This document shows, piece by piece, positions 53,308 to 62,463 of a DNA stretch of 64,000 bases. The notes under the pieces were generated by a model that was given only the letters and a program-made list of their open reading frames with translations, was not told the DNA's origin and did not search any database. This DNA comes from Iodidimonas muriae (GTDB taxonomy: Bacteria; Pseudomonadota; Alphaproteobacteria; Sphingomonadales; Rhodothalassiaceae): positions 178,275 to 242,274 of the forward strand of contig NZ_BMOV01000001.1 of NCBI RefSeq assembly GCF_014647255.1, read 5' to 3'. Each line of letters starts with the position of its first letter. Within the stretch, counting starts at the first letter, position 1. A program made the translations under genes and the position numbers.

Positions 53308-54564
53308 ATGGTGGAGATGAAAGCAGACGCCGAACGGATGGCCCAACACCATCCGGCCTTTGCAGACTGGGCGTTTGAAGACGGCCATTTGCTGGTTGGC
53401 GGTATTCCCGTTGGGCAATTGGCGCAGCGATTGGGGCAAACGCCCTTTTATGCCTATGACCGGGAAAAGATAACAGCACGGGTGAACGCCTTGCGCGCGG
53501 CCCTGCCAAAGGCCGTGCGGCTGCATTATGCCATCAAGGCCAATCCCATGCCGGCAGTGGTGCAGCATTTGTCGGGGCTTGTGGATGGCTTTGATATTGC
53601 ATCTGCCAATGAACTGGATGTGGCGCTGGATGCGGGCATGTCCAACGCGCATATCAGCTTTGCCGGCCCGGCCAAAACCGATGCAGAATTAAAGCGGGCC
53701 ATTGCGGGCGGAATTGTGGTGGAGCTTGAATCCTTGTCCGAGATGGATCGTTGCGCCAAAGCGGGGGACAGTTTGGGAATGACGCCGCGTGTTGCGGTGC
53801 GGGTAAATCCGGATTTCAAATTGCGCGGTTCGGGCATGCATATGGGGGGCGGCCCCAGCCAGTTTGGCGTGGATGCGGAAATGGTTCCCGAAATGCTGTC
53901 GCAATTGGCCGGTCTGGGTTTGGCTTTTGAAGGCTTTCATATTTTTGGCGGCTCGCAAAATCTGAGCGCAGAAGCGGTGGCTGTGGCGGAAGACCAGATT
54001 GCCGATCTGGCTATTCGTTTGGCCGACCATGCCTTAACACCGGTTCGCCATCTGAATATCGGTGGCGGTTTCGGTATTCCCTATACGCCTAAGGATAAAG
54101 CCTTTGATTTGCCTTTGGTGGGCGCGCGCTTACATGAAACGGTGGAAAAACTGGGCCGCGCCTTGCCGAAAACCGCCGTTATCGTGGAACTTGGCCGCTA
54201 TATCGTCGGGGAAGCGGGGGTCTATGTGTGCAAGGTGATCGACCGCAAGATTTCACGGGGGCAGGTCTATCTGGTGACCGACGGTGGCTTGCATCACCAG
54301 CTTGCGGCAACAGGCAATTTCGGGCAGGGCATAAGGCGCAATTATCCCGTAGCCATCGCCAGCCATTATGGGGAAGAGCCGGTGGAAACCGTGAATGTGG
54401 TGGGATGCTTGTGCACGCCCATCGATTTGTTGGCCGATAAAATTTCTGTGCCGCGCGCCGATGTGGGGGATTTGGTGGCGATCTTCCAGTCAGGGGCTTA
54501 TGGCCGTACCGCCAGCCCGTCGCGCTTTTTAAGCCATCCGGAAGCAAAGGAAGCGCTGGTATAA
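53308..54564 (+). CDS. PLP-dependent decarboxylase, exosortase A system-associated
   Basis: A 418-aa fold-III PLP enzyme related to diaminopimelate/ornithine decarboxylases. The PLP lysine is Lys77 (HYAIKANPMPAVVQHL), the phosphate-binding glycines are GGGFGIPY near residue 252, and the C-terminal VVGCLCTPIDLLAD holds the conserved Cys of the dimer active site. It decarboxylates a D- or L-amino acid substrate; the specificity is unknown. In the XrtA module it is paired with the upstream ligase, suggesting production of an amine that is then loaded or ligated to the EPS or a carrier. Confidence 0.92.
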   Translation: MVEMKADAERMAQHHPAFADWAFEDGHLLVGGIPVGQLAQRLGQTPFYAYDREKITARVNALRAALPKAVRLHYAIKANPMPAVVQHLSGLVDGFDIASANELDVALDAGMSNAHISFAGPAKTDAELKRAIAGGIVVELESLSEMDRCAKAGDSLGMTPRVAVRVNPDFKLRGSGMHMGGGPSQFGVDAEMVPEMLSQLAGLGLAFEGFHIFGGSQNLSAEAVAVAEDQIADLAIRLADHALTPVRHLNIGGGFGIPYTPKDKAFDLPLVGARLHETVEKLGRALPKTAVIVELGRYIVGEAGVYVCKVIDRKISRGQVYLVTDGGLHHQLAATGNFGQGIRRNYPVAIASHYGEEPVETVNVVGCLCTPIDLLADKISVPRADVGDLVAIFQSGAYGRTASPSRFLSHPEAKEALV

Positions 54565-54618
54565 TCATTTCGGTGATGTGCCGGCCCTTCATGGCGGAGC
54601 CAGAGGCAAGCTTTCCGT

Positions 54619-56964
54619 TTAACGCACATCGCGGCAATTGCGTGCCGGGCTATTGATGATCTTTGGTTCCACATCGATTTTGCCATGCACAAGCCAGCCG
54701 GTGGCGCAATCGATGCGGCTATCTGTAATGGTGATGGAATGGGTGGGCAGGGGCGCGCGTCGTTCATAGCCAAAGCCGATCACATCGCGGTTTCCATCGC
54801 CGTTTTTAGCGAAAATCTCGACAGTATCCAGAGAGATTATGCCCCCATTGAAGGCATCGATCACCCGGCTGCCATCGCCTTTGCGTTCATCGAACAGGCT
54901 GTTTTCGATGACGAGCTTCGCCGCGCCGGATTTAACCAGATGGCCTTCATGTCGGGCGGATAGAAATTGGCTGTTCTGGATCGTCAAGGTGCCGCCATTG
55001 GTGCCGTAATAGATCCCATGCGCCCGGCCGCATTTGACTTTGCAATCGCCGCCCAGATTTTGGAATGTGCTGTTTTTAACCGTAAGGCTGTGAATGTCTT
55101 TATTGGTGAGCACGCCGGATTGGGCGTTTTCAAAGGTTACATGATCAAGGGTCAGGGTCTTGGTTTGCTGGCGAATACAAGCGCCATTGCCATCATTTAC
55201 AAAGATATTGCGGCAGCCAATATCACGGATGGTGCTGTCTGCATTGATAATGAGGGCCGCTTTGTTTCTGCACGCCATATCCTGGATGATAGAGCCATTG
55301 CCGTTGAGAATGGTCGGGGATTTGATCAAAGCGCATTGGGCATAAATCCCTTTGGGCAAATCGATCGTGCCACCATCTTCTACCAGACTTTGTAAATTCT
55401 GACATTCCTTTCCGGCGATGAAATCGGAGCAGACAAAGCCATCGGGCAAGCTGGCTTGGGCCTTGGAAGTTTCAGCAGGCGGGCGGACCAGCCAAATATC
55501 CTGATCATTGCTGAGCCCCAAAAAGGCGTTTAATTTCGGGATATAAAAGAATTTGTTGAAAAGGCTTTTCAGACCGCGCGGTCCGGACCCGTCATTGAAG
55601 CTGGCCCAAGCCTTGAAATCGCGGGTTCTGTAAAGATTGCCGCTGCCATCCCAAAGATAGAAATAGCCATTGGCATAGCGCAAGGCATCGTCGTATTCCA
55701 CATGGGCGGGGATGGCTCCCGCACGCACCATCGGGCCAAATGTATCGTGGGTGATGGTCGTTGTATAAATATCCTTGCCGTTAAAAGAAACCAGTGTATC
55801 GCCAACCAAAATAGCAATGGCATGATTGCCCCATTGATAAGGCAATCGATCGATCCTTCGGGTGATGGCATCGGTTTCAAGGTCGATCTCTATAAGGGCC
55901 GGGTTTTTCTTGACGGACAAAAGCAAGGCGCGCCCGGGAATGGGGCTGGCTGCGGATATGCTGAACATCCCCTTTTTAAAGGGCCGCCGTGCGACCCATT
56001 CCCTTTTTTCAAGATCGAAAATGCTATGCACAATGGGCCCGTAAGAGGTGGCGTATTTCGAGCATCCCCAAGCGGACGGCCAGGCATGGATTTGATGATC
56101 GATTAATATGGGGGTTCCCCAAGTATGTCCGGCAGCCGGTGCATGCTCTTTGGTGGGGAAATGGCATTCATCCTCCAATGGGACGCCGAAATGTTTGTTG
56201 AGAAAAGCACCTCTATCATCCAAGGGATCGGGATCATAAAGGCGCTCCCACTTTAAAGTGGCAAGATCAAGCGCATAAACGCTGTTTTGATAGGATGCAG
56301 AATGACCACCGCCATGGAAATACAGGCGTTGGCCATCGAATGTGGCTCCGGCAAAAGCCCGAATGGCGTGATTGGGATTGCGAAAAAGGGGCTCGCCTTC
56401 CACATTTGTTGGCCAGGCCACATTTTTCAGGCTGTTCGCTGTCTTTAGCTTACACCATAGATGCGCCTCAAAATCACATGCTTGAGCAATATAATCCTGA
56501 AGGGCAGGCAGATCCAATGATGGGGTGGCAGGCTTTTCACCGCCCGAAAAATCGGCCATGACCGGCTGTGTTTCGGGCGGAGATTTCAAGCGGGTCTTGG
56601 CGGCGTGTTTCGTTGGGCCTTGTTTTTTCCCTTTTTGTTGGTCCGCTTGTTTTTTTAAAGAGGCATCAGGGGTCGCGGCCTGCGGGGGATTGATATTTTC
56701 CGCAGGGAATGTTTCCGGGCTTTTTGCTTGCGCGTCCATAGCGCTAAGGCGCTGCTCCAGAGCAAGGATGCTTGCGGCCCAGCTTGCCTGATCGGCTTTG
56801 GTGGACGCATCCCAGTTTTTGCATAATTGCCGCAACCGTGCAAAGCGCGGCGAAGGGTCGGATTGACGGGCCGCGCAAATATCTTCAGGGCTTGGGTTTT
56901 GCGCATAGGCAAGCGGGCTGGTGCCGATAATCAAGGCGGCGGCGATAATGGACAGCCGAACCAT
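54619..56964 (-). CDS. Secreted kelch-like / parallel beta-helix protein
   Basis: A 781-aa exported protein: signal peptide 1-22 (ending PLAYA), a coiled-coil and Pro/Lys-rich linker to about 150, a kelch-like or beta-propeller region (about 185-500: LYFHGGGHSASYQNSVYALDLATLKWERLYDP, LVGDTLVSFNGKDIYTTTI, YFYLWDGSGNLYRTRD) and a right-handed beta-helix from about 530 (repeated turns such as TLTLDHVTFENAQSGVL, SLTVKNSTFQNLGG, TLTIQNSQFLSARHEG). Beta-helices of this type often bind or cut polysaccharides. No catalytic residues are assigned. The ATG at 56964 has AGGAG upstream. Likely an EPS lyase/epimerase or a surface binding protein. Confidence 0.78.
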   Translation of the reverse strand: MVRLSIIAAALIIGTSPLAYAQNPSPEDICAARQSDPSPRFARLRQLCKNWDASTKADQASWAASILALEQRLSAMDAQAKSPETFPAENINPPQAATPDASLKKQADQQKGKKQGPTKHAAKTRLKSPPETQPVMADFSGGEKPATPSLDLPALQDYIAQACDFEAHLWCKLKTANSLKNVAWPTNVEGEPLFRNPNHAIRAFAGATFDGQRLYFHGGGHSASYQNSVYALDLATLKWERLYDPDPLDDRGAFLNKHFGVPLEDECHFPTKEHAPAAGHTWGTPILIDHQIHAWPSAWGCSKYATSYGPIVHSIFDLEKREWVARRPFKKGMFSISAASPIPGRALLLSVKKNPALIEIDLETDAITRRIDRLPYQWGNHAIAILVGDTLVSFNGKDIYTTTITHDTFGPMVRAGAIPAHVEYDDALRYANGYFYLWDGSGNLYRTRDFKAWASFNDGSGPRGLKSLFNKFFYIPKLNAFLGLSNDQDIWLVRPPAETSKAQASLPDGFVCSDFIAGKECQNLQSLVEDGGTIDLPKGIYAQCALIKSPTILNGNGSIIQDMACRNKAALIINADSTIRDIGCRNIFVNDGNGACIRQQTKTLTLDHVTFENAQSGVLTNKDIHSLTVKNSTFQNLGGDCKVKCGRAHGIYYGTNGGTLTIQNSQFLSARHEGHLVKSGAAKLVIENSLFDERKGDGSRVIDAFNGGIISLDTVEIFAKNGDGNRDVIGFGYERRAPLPTHSITITDSRIDCATGWLVHGKIDVEPKIINSPARNCRDVR

Positions 56965-57023
56965 AAAGGCGCTCCTGCTTGTGTTTTCCAATCCAATGCC
57001 GTGCCAGCCGATCAATGGCGCGA

Positions 57024-58442
57024 TCAGCCGCGGCCATAATCGTCGTCAAAGCGCACAATATCGTCTTCTCCAAGATAAGCACCGGATTGCACCTCGATAA
57101 GATGCAGGGGAATTTTTCCCGGATTTTCCAGACGATGGAGCGCTCCCAGCGGAATATAGATGGATTCATTTTCCGTTAGCAGGATTTGTTCCTCATTGCG
57201 GGTAACCAAGGCACTTCCTTGTACCACAATCCAGTGTTCGGCCCGATGATAGTGCTTTTGCAAAGAAAGCTTCTGGCCGGGCTTTACAATGATGCGCTTG
57301 GTTTGAAAACGCTCGCCATTGTCTGTTGTTTCATAAGACCCCCACGGGCGGTAAACCCGCGGATGGTGCAAATGCTCGGTCCGTTTGGCAGCCTTCAGGC
57401 GATCCACAATGGCTTTCACCTCTTCGCTGCGATCCTTGTGGGCCACCAATACGGCATCTTTGGTGGTTACAATGACCAGATCCTCTACGCCGATTGTGGC
57501 GACGAAGGGGCCATCTGCACGCACCAAGCTGTTCTTGGTATCAAGGGTGAGCACATCGCCCTTCAGGCTGTTGCCCTGATCGTCTTTGCTGCCTTCGTTC
57601 CACATGGCGGCCCAAGAACCAAGATCGCTCCAGCCCATATCCACCGGCACCACGGCGATATTGTCAGCCTTTTCCATGATGGCGCAATCGATGGAATCCG
57701 CCGGACTTTTTTGAAAGGCTTCGCTATTGGGGCGCTCGAACCCCAAATCCACTTCTGCCTGTTCAAGCGCGGCTTTGCAGGCGGATAAAATCTCCGGTGC
57801 AAAGGTTTCAAACGCTTGTATGATGCTATCGCAGCGGAAAAGGAAGATCCCGCTGTTCCAGAAGAAATTCCCCTGTTCCAGATAGTGCTTGGCTCCGGTA
57901 AGATCAGGTTTTTCGTGGAAATTCTCCACATGATAAACACCGTCTTGTCCGGTGATTTTCTGACCCGCTTCGATATAGCCATAGCCGGTTTCCGGATGAC
58001 TGGCGGTGATGCCAAAAGTGATGATCTGGCCGTTTTCTGCCGCCGGAATGGCGGTTTCAATGGCCCGCTGAAAGGCATCCGGATCGGTGATGGAATGATC
58101 GGACGGTGCCAGCAAAATCAGCCCGTTTTCATCTTCCTGGGCAATGCGTAACGCCGCCATGATGGCCGCAGGCGCGGTTCCTTTGCCGATGGGCTCCAAT
58201 ATGATCGCCAAAGGGTCGATACCGATTTCCAACATTTTTTCCGACACCATGAAGCGGTGGTCGTCATTGGCGATCAGCAAGGGCGGGGCAAAGCGCTGTG
58301 GATCGGACAAGCGTAAAGCGGTTTCCTGGATCATCGCAAGATCGGTAAGAACCGGCAGGAACTGCTTGGGATGAAAGGCGCGGGACAAGGGCCACAAGCG
58401 TGTGCCAGAGCCCCCAGACAGAATAACCGGCCATAACCGCAT
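57024..58442 (-). CDS. manC: Mannose-1-phosphate guanylyltransferase / mannose-6-phosphate isomerase
   Basis: A 472-aa bifunctional enzyme making GDP-mannose: nucleotidyltransferase ILSGGSGTRLWPLSRAFHPKQF at the N-terminus, LLAPSDHSI, ENFHEKPD, SGIFLF, and a C-terminal cupin isomerase domain beginning RPWGSYETTDNGERFQ with QKLSLQKHYHRAEHWIVV. It supplies GDP-mannose for the EPS glycosyltransferases. It is separated from the downstream glycosyltransferase start by only a few bases of the shared unit. Confidence 0.95.
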   Translation of the reverse strand: MRLWPVILSGGSGTRLWPLSRAFHPKQFLPVLTDLAMIQETALRLSDPQRFAPPLLIANDDHRFMVSEKMLEIGIDPLAIILEPIGKGTAPAAIMAALRIAQEDENGLILLAPSDHSITDPDAFQRAIETAIPAAENGQIITFGITASHPETGYGYIEAGQKITGQDGVYHVENFHEKPDLTGAKHYLEQGNFFWNSGIFLFRCDSIIQAFETFAPEILSACKAALEQAEVDLGFERPNSEAFQKSPADSIDCAIMEKADNIAVVPVDMGWSDLGSWAAMWNEGSKDDQGNSLKGDVLTLDTKNSLVRADGPFVATIGVEDLVIVTTKDAVLVAHKDRSEEVKAIVDRLKAAKRTEHLHHPRVYRPWGSYETTDNGERFQTKRIIVKPGQKLSLQKHYHRAEHWIVVQGSALVTRNEEQILLTENESIYIPLGALHRLENPGKIPLHLIEVQSGAYLGEDDIVRFDDDYGRG

Positions 58443-58444
58443 CT

Positions 58445-59656
58445 CTAGATCCTTTCGCTGGAATTCTGTCCAAAAACAAGGGTCTCATAGTTACTGAGAT
58501 TTGCATCCCAGCCATAATGATCGATGATAAAACGCCGCGCTTCTTTGATTTGCGCTTTGTCTTCATCCAGAAGGGCGCAGGAATGGGCAATCAGATCCGC
58601 ACTGTTCTGGGCCACCAAGGCTTTGGTTTCCGGACAAGGGCGGATACCGGCCAAGGCATCTTTCGTGGCAATGATGCGTTTTCCCATGGCCATGGCTTCC
58701 AGCGCCTTGTTCTGGATGCCGCGGGCGATGGTAAGCGGCAAGCACACCCCCCAGGCATGCTGCACATAGGGGCGCACATCGGGCACACTGCCGGTCACCA
58801 AAACGCCGGGGTGCTCGGCAAGGCGGCGCACGGCATCGGTGGGCGACATGCCGACAATGGCAAACAAAATATCGGGATGGCGCTTTTGTACTTGGGGGAG
58901 AACCTCGTCCACATACCAGGTAACGGCCTTGATATTGGGCCAATAATCCATCGCACCGACGAAAACGATGGCGCGAGTGCCTTCAGGATAAGGATCGGCA
59001 AAATCTAGATCGGGGTCGAAATAATCCACATCCACGCCCTGGGTGCGATGGGTGATTTTTTCGGCACTTTCAGGGCAGAGGGTGCGAAACAACGCCGCTT
59101 CGGCTTCAGAGATAAACACCGTTTGATCGAAGGCCTTGGCCATGCGGCATTCATAGTCGCGTAATAGCCGCGCTTCGCGCTGAAAAAACCATTTTTTAAA
59201 CCGGTTTTTATCTTCGGCATAAGAGCGGAACTTTTCTGAATCCACATCTTCGGCATTGAAAATGGTGCGCGGCCCCGCTGCGGTTTTGCCATAAACAAAT
59301 TGGCCGGTGCAGCCACTATACATCAAAATGGCATCGGGCTTTTCATGGGCAAGAATATGGTCCACCCATTGGGACATGCGCTTATTTTTGTAATAAGCCA
59401 CAGACAATGGTTCATGGCGCAACAGGCCTTTGATCGCCCCCATCATTCCCCGTTTTTTGTCCAGCTTTTCAACACAGACGCTTTTGCAATAGTCGTGGAG
59501 CTTCTCCACATATTGCCAATCTTCATCTGCATCGATGAAGGTGCCAAGATGGATGTCATGGGATTTTGACAGATGGCGCATCATATTGAATGTGGAGATT
59601 TTATCCCCTTTGTTCGGTGGATAGGGGATGCGGTGTGTTAGATACAGCAATGTCAT
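58445..59656 (-). CDS. XrtA-system glycosyltransferase, GT4 (TIGR03087-type)
   Basis: A 403-aa GT-B fold enzyme that begins MTLLYLTHRIPYPPNKGDKI, the signature N-terminus of the PEP-CTERM/XrtA sugar transferase family. The middle has YSGCTGQFVYG and KKWFFQREARLLRDYE, and the C-terminus has FVGAMDYWPNIKAV and a GIQNKALEAMAMGKR acceptor site. Longer open frame upstream (to 59911) is not coding-like. No good ribosome binding site is seen, so the start rests on the family N-terminus. It is upstream of manC on the same strand, in one unit. Confidence 0.9.
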   Translation of the reverse strand: MTLLYLTHRIPYPPNKGDKISTFNMMRHLSKSHDIHLGTFIDADEDWQYVEKLHDYCKSVCVEKLDKKRGMMGAIKGLLRHEPLSVAYYKNKRMSQWVDHILAHEKPDAILMYSGCTGQFVYGKTAAGPRTIFNAEDVDSEKFRSYAEDKNRFKKWFFQREARLLRDYECRMAKAFDQTVFISEAEAALFRTLCPESAEKITHRTQGVDVDYFDPDLDFADPYPEGTRAIVFVGAMDYWPNIKAVTWYVDEVLPQVQKRHPDILFAIVGMSPTDAVRRLAEHPGVLVTGSVPDVRPYVQHAWGVCLPLTIARGIQNKALEAMAMGKRIIATKDALAGIRPCPETKALVAQNSADLIAHSCALLDEDKAQIKEARRFIIDHYGWDANLSNYETLVFGQNSSERI

Positions 59657-59871
59657 GGTGGATATGATGTTCCCTGTCGCCCCGGCCTCGCGCTTTTTGC
59701 TTGGCGCCCCTTTTTCAAGGGCCGTGCCGTTTCCCCGTTTCAAATTGAAACCTAACGCGTTCACGGGTTTAGCGCAACGAGACTGTGTTATTGCCCCGCC
59801 TTTGTGTAGCATGGCACAAGGATCGGGATAGGGCGCCATGCGGCGAGAAAAATTTGAACAGCGAAGGCGCA

Positions 59872-60918
59872 ATGACAAAAGATCACATGACAAGAGAAAA
59901 GCCGGACTCAATGATGCAAGAGACCCCGCAATTATGCGTGATTATCGATACGGAAGAAGAGTTCGATTGGGACGGTCCTTTTCGTCGGGAAGCCCGTGCG
60001 GTCACCTCTATTGCGGCGCAAGACAAGGCGCAGGCTATTTTTGCCCGCTATGGTATCATTCCCACCTATGTGATCGATCATCCCGTGGCCAGCGATCCGG
60101 ATGCGGTGATGCTTTTGAAATCCTATCAGGATCGGGGAGAGGCCGTTATCGGGGCTCATCTTCATCCTTGGGTGTCGCCGCCCTTTGAAGAAGAGATAAG
60201 CCGCGCGCACAGCTATCCCGGAAATCTTGTTGCGGCACTTGAATATGAAAAGCTGCGGATTTTGACCGCGACAATCGAGGACGCCTTCAAAAAACGCCCT
60301 TTGGTCTATAAAGCCGGTCGCTATGGCCTTGGGCCAAACACGCCGGAGATTTTGGCCCGATTGGGCTATAAAGTGGATTGTTCCATCGTGCCCTATACGG
60401 ATTTCAGTGACGATCAGGGGCCGAATTTTCTTCATGAAACACCGCATTTGCGCGCATTTTCACCTGCCGCGGATATTTTGGAATTGCCTTTGTCCAATGC
60501 CTTTGCGGGGGTGTTGCGCGGGCAGGGGCGGTGGCTTTATCCTCGGATTCAAACGCCTTTTTTACGCCGTATGCACCTGCCGGGAATGTGCGCCCGCCTT
60601 GGGCTTTTGGAACGGATAAGATTAAGCCCGGAAGGACAGGATGCCCGTGACCATATAAGGCTGACAAAAGCGATGGTGAAAGATGGCTTTCGGGTGTTCA
60701 GCTACACCTATCACAGCCCGTCCTTAGCGCCGGGCCATACGCCTTATGTGCAAAGCCCCGCGGATCTGACGCGCTTTCTGGATCAAATGGATCGTTATTT
60801 TGAATTCTTTTTCAAAACATTGGGCGGGCATGCTGCAACACCATTGGAGATTTATAACCAGTGGAGCATGACAAAAAACGCGGGCAAAGAAAGCCACGCC
60901 GCATCATCGCGCCCATAG
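59872..60918 (+). CDS. Polysaccharide deacetylase-like (NodB-fold) protein
   Basis: A 348-aa protein with deacetylase-like motifs: CVIIDTEEEFDWDG near residue 25 (acidic metal ligand), GAHLHPWVSPP near 98 (His pair), KAGRYGLGPNTPEIL near 150 and SYTYHSPSLAPGHTPY near 290. It differs from the XrtA deacetylase at 25257 and is likely a second NodB-type enzyme acting on the EPS or a related polymer. No signal peptide is visible. GAAGG lies five bases before the ATG at 59872. It is divergent from the manC-glycosyltransferase unit. Confidence 0.75.
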   Translation: MTKDHMTREKPDSMMQETPQLCVIIDTEEEFDWDGPFRREARAVTSIAAQDKAQAIFARYGIIPTYVIDHPVASDPDAVMLLKSYQDRGEAVIGAHLHPWVSPPFEEEISRAHSYPGNLVAALEYEKLRILTATIEDAFKKRPLVYKAGRYGLGPNTPEILARLGYKVDCSIVPYTDFSDDQGPNFLHETPHLRAFSPAADILELPLSNAFAGVLRGQGRWLYPRIQTPFLRRMHLPGMCARLGLLERIRLSPEGQDARDHIRLTKAMVKDGFRVFSYTYHSPSLAPGHTPYVQSPADLTRFLDQMDRYFEFFFKTLGGHAATPLEIYNQWSMTKNAGKESHAASSRP

Positions 60919-60959
60919 GGCTCTTTTTGTCTGGATGCGACAGATGATGCGTCGCCGTT

Positions 60960-61340
60960 TCAAGCGGAGTCTCGCGCGTTCCCATCTGCCGCTTCATCCA
61001 CCATTTTTGCAAGCTGGCTTTGGGCCTGTTCCGCAAGTGCTTCGATTTCCGCCCAGTTTTCGGTGAGCGCGCCAACCTCTGCCTGAAAATCCTGAAGCGT
61101 CGGGGGCTTGTTCCCCTGGGCGGCGATAACAGCGGCGATGGCTGCCCGAATGGGGCTGTTCAAGGCCACTTCTTTCATGAGCTCTTTGTGCTGATATTTT
61201 TGCGCGTTTTCAATGTCGCGCAGCTTGTCGGAAAGACGAAACATCACAATCAGCCCCAAAAGCGCAACGATGATAAGCGCCGCTAATAGGCCAAGAAGAA
61301 GATGATCTGATGTAAAAAGAACGCCGAGAATATTGCTCAT
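60960..61340 (-). CDS. Small membrane-anchored coiled-coil protein, function unknown
   Basis: A 126-aa frame from the ATG at 61340: one transmembrane helix (LLLGLLAALIIVALLGLIVMF), then a charged helical region (RLSDKLRDIENAQKYQHKEL) and a C-terminal helix (ENWAEIEALAEQAQSQLAKMVDEA). AGGTCC precedes the ATG. No family is recognised. The open frame continues 14 codons further upstream without a better start. Confidence 0.6.
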   Translation of the reverse strand: MSNILGVLFTSDHLLLGLLAALIIVALLGLIVMFRLSDKLRDIENAQKYQHKELMKEVALNSPIRAAIAAVIAAQGNKPPTLQDFQAEVGALTENWAEIEALAEQAQSQLAKMVDEAADGNARDSA

Positions 61341-61417
61341 TGGACCTGCTTTATAGGCAAGAAAATCGGACGGATTTACCACCGCCCGATAAAGAGCATA
61401 TCGGCTTTAGACAGAAA

Positions 61418-61576
61418 TCAAAAGATGAATGACAAAACGGTTGCCCAAAGACCAAGAGACAGGCCGACGACAAGAACGAAGGCCAGCCCCACATCAAGGC
61501 GATTATCCTGAGATTGGCCGAGATAGGCGACGTCTTGATCGATTGTTCTGGAAGACTGTCTGGTAAGCTTGTCCAT
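61418..61576 (-). CDS. Small 52-aa membrane protein, function unknown
   Basis: A 52-codon frame starting at the ATG at 61576: a polar half (DKLTRQSSRTIDQDVAYLGQ) and one C-terminal hydrophobic helix (VGLAFVLVVGLSLGLWATVL). AGGA is seven bases before the ATG, a good ribosome binding site. It is too short for most gene finders. It is followed by the 126-aa membrane protein on the same strand, possibly one transcript. No family is recognised. Confidence 0.55.
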   Translation of the reverse strand: MDKLTRQSSRTIDQDVAYLGQSQDNRLDVGLAFVLVVGLSLGLWATVLSFIF

Positions 61577-61711
61577 CGGACTATCCTGCTAAAGTTTTCT
61601 GGATTGAAGAGACTCAGCCACTGCTCGAAGGGACATACCGGAAACGGAAGCAATATAAAATTTTATTCAATTTCAATTGTTTCACAATTTCGTTTACAAG
61701 TGGTTAATGGG

Positions 61712-61733
61712 GCCGGAAAGGTGGCTTTCCGGC
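61712..61733. terminator. Perfect 9-bp hairpin downstream of phoB
   Basis: GCCGGAAAG-GTGG-CTTTCCGGC is a perfect stem 40 bases past the phoB stop. There is no T tract on the phoB side, so it may be a stabilising or rho-dependent 3' end and not a classical terminator. Confidence 0.45.
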
Positions 61734-61773
61734 TGGTAATATCTTGTTATAATCTGGTTGGATATTTTGTTTT

Positions 61774-62463
61774 TTATTGTTCAGTATCAAGGGCGTAGCC
61801 TGCAGAGCGGACAGTGCGTATGATGTCGTTGGCACCATTGCTGTTCAAGGCTTTGCGCAGTCGGCGGATATGCACATCCACGGTGCGCAATTCCACATAA
61901 ACATCATGCCCCCATACGGCATCCAAAAGCTGTTCACGGGAAAAGACCCGCCCCGGATTTTCCAGAAAATGCCGAAGCATGCGAAATTCCGTGGGCCCCA
62001 AATGCACCGGCTTATGATCGCGCAGAACTTTGTGGGTGGTACTGTCGAGGCTGATGCCGGAAAAGGTCAGTACCTTGCCGGACAAACCCGGCCGCACGCG
62101 GCGCAAGACGGCATTGATGCGGGCAATCAGCTCGCGGGGGCTGAAAGGTTTGGTGACATAATCGTCGGCCCCGATTTCCAGTCCCCGCACCCGGTCACCT
62201 TCTTCGGTGCGCGCGGTGAGCATGATGATGGGGATATTGGCGGTGTCTCCATTGCGACGCAGGCGACGGCAGATCTCGATGCCCGATAGATTGGGCAGCA
62301 TCCAATCCAGCAAAATCAGATCCGGCGGCTGCTCCATCGCCATCATCATACCTTCTTCGCCATCATTGCTGAAAACCACATCGAATCCTTCCCGTTCCAA
62401 ATTATACCGGACGAGCTCGGTCAGGTTGATATCGTCTTCAACAAGTAAAATGCGTGGCTTCAT
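61774..62463 (-). CDS. phoB: Phosphate regulon response regulator PhoB
   Basis: A 229-aa OmpR/PhoB-type regulator: receiver (1-120) with acidic pocket VEDD and phosphoacceptor Asp in LILLDWMLP near residue 53, Lys in VTKPFSP near 105, then a winged-helix DNA-binding domain (TEFRMLRHFLENPGRVFSREQLLDAVWG, VDVHIRRLRKAL). It activates phosphate-starvation genes at Pho boxes. The start overlaps the phoU stop by ATGA. Confidence 0.95.
   Translation of the reverse strand: MKPRILLVEDDINLTELVRYNLEREGFDVVFSNDGEEGMMMAMEQPPDLILLDWMLPNLSGIEICRRLRRNGDTANIPIIMLTARTEEGDRVRGLEIGADDYVTKPFSPRELIARINAVLRRVRPGLSGKVLTFSGISLDSTTHKVLRDHKPVHLGPTEFRMLRHFLENPGRVFSREQLLDAVWGHDVYVELRTVDVHIRRLRKALNSNGANDIIRTVRSAGYALDTEQ

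Noticed and set aside
61351-61653. 100-codon minus-strand frame overlapping the 52-aa protein in another phase
   Set aside because: Its translation is Cys/Pro/Ser-rich without domain character, and the 52-codon frame has the ribosome binding site and the membrane-helix profile.
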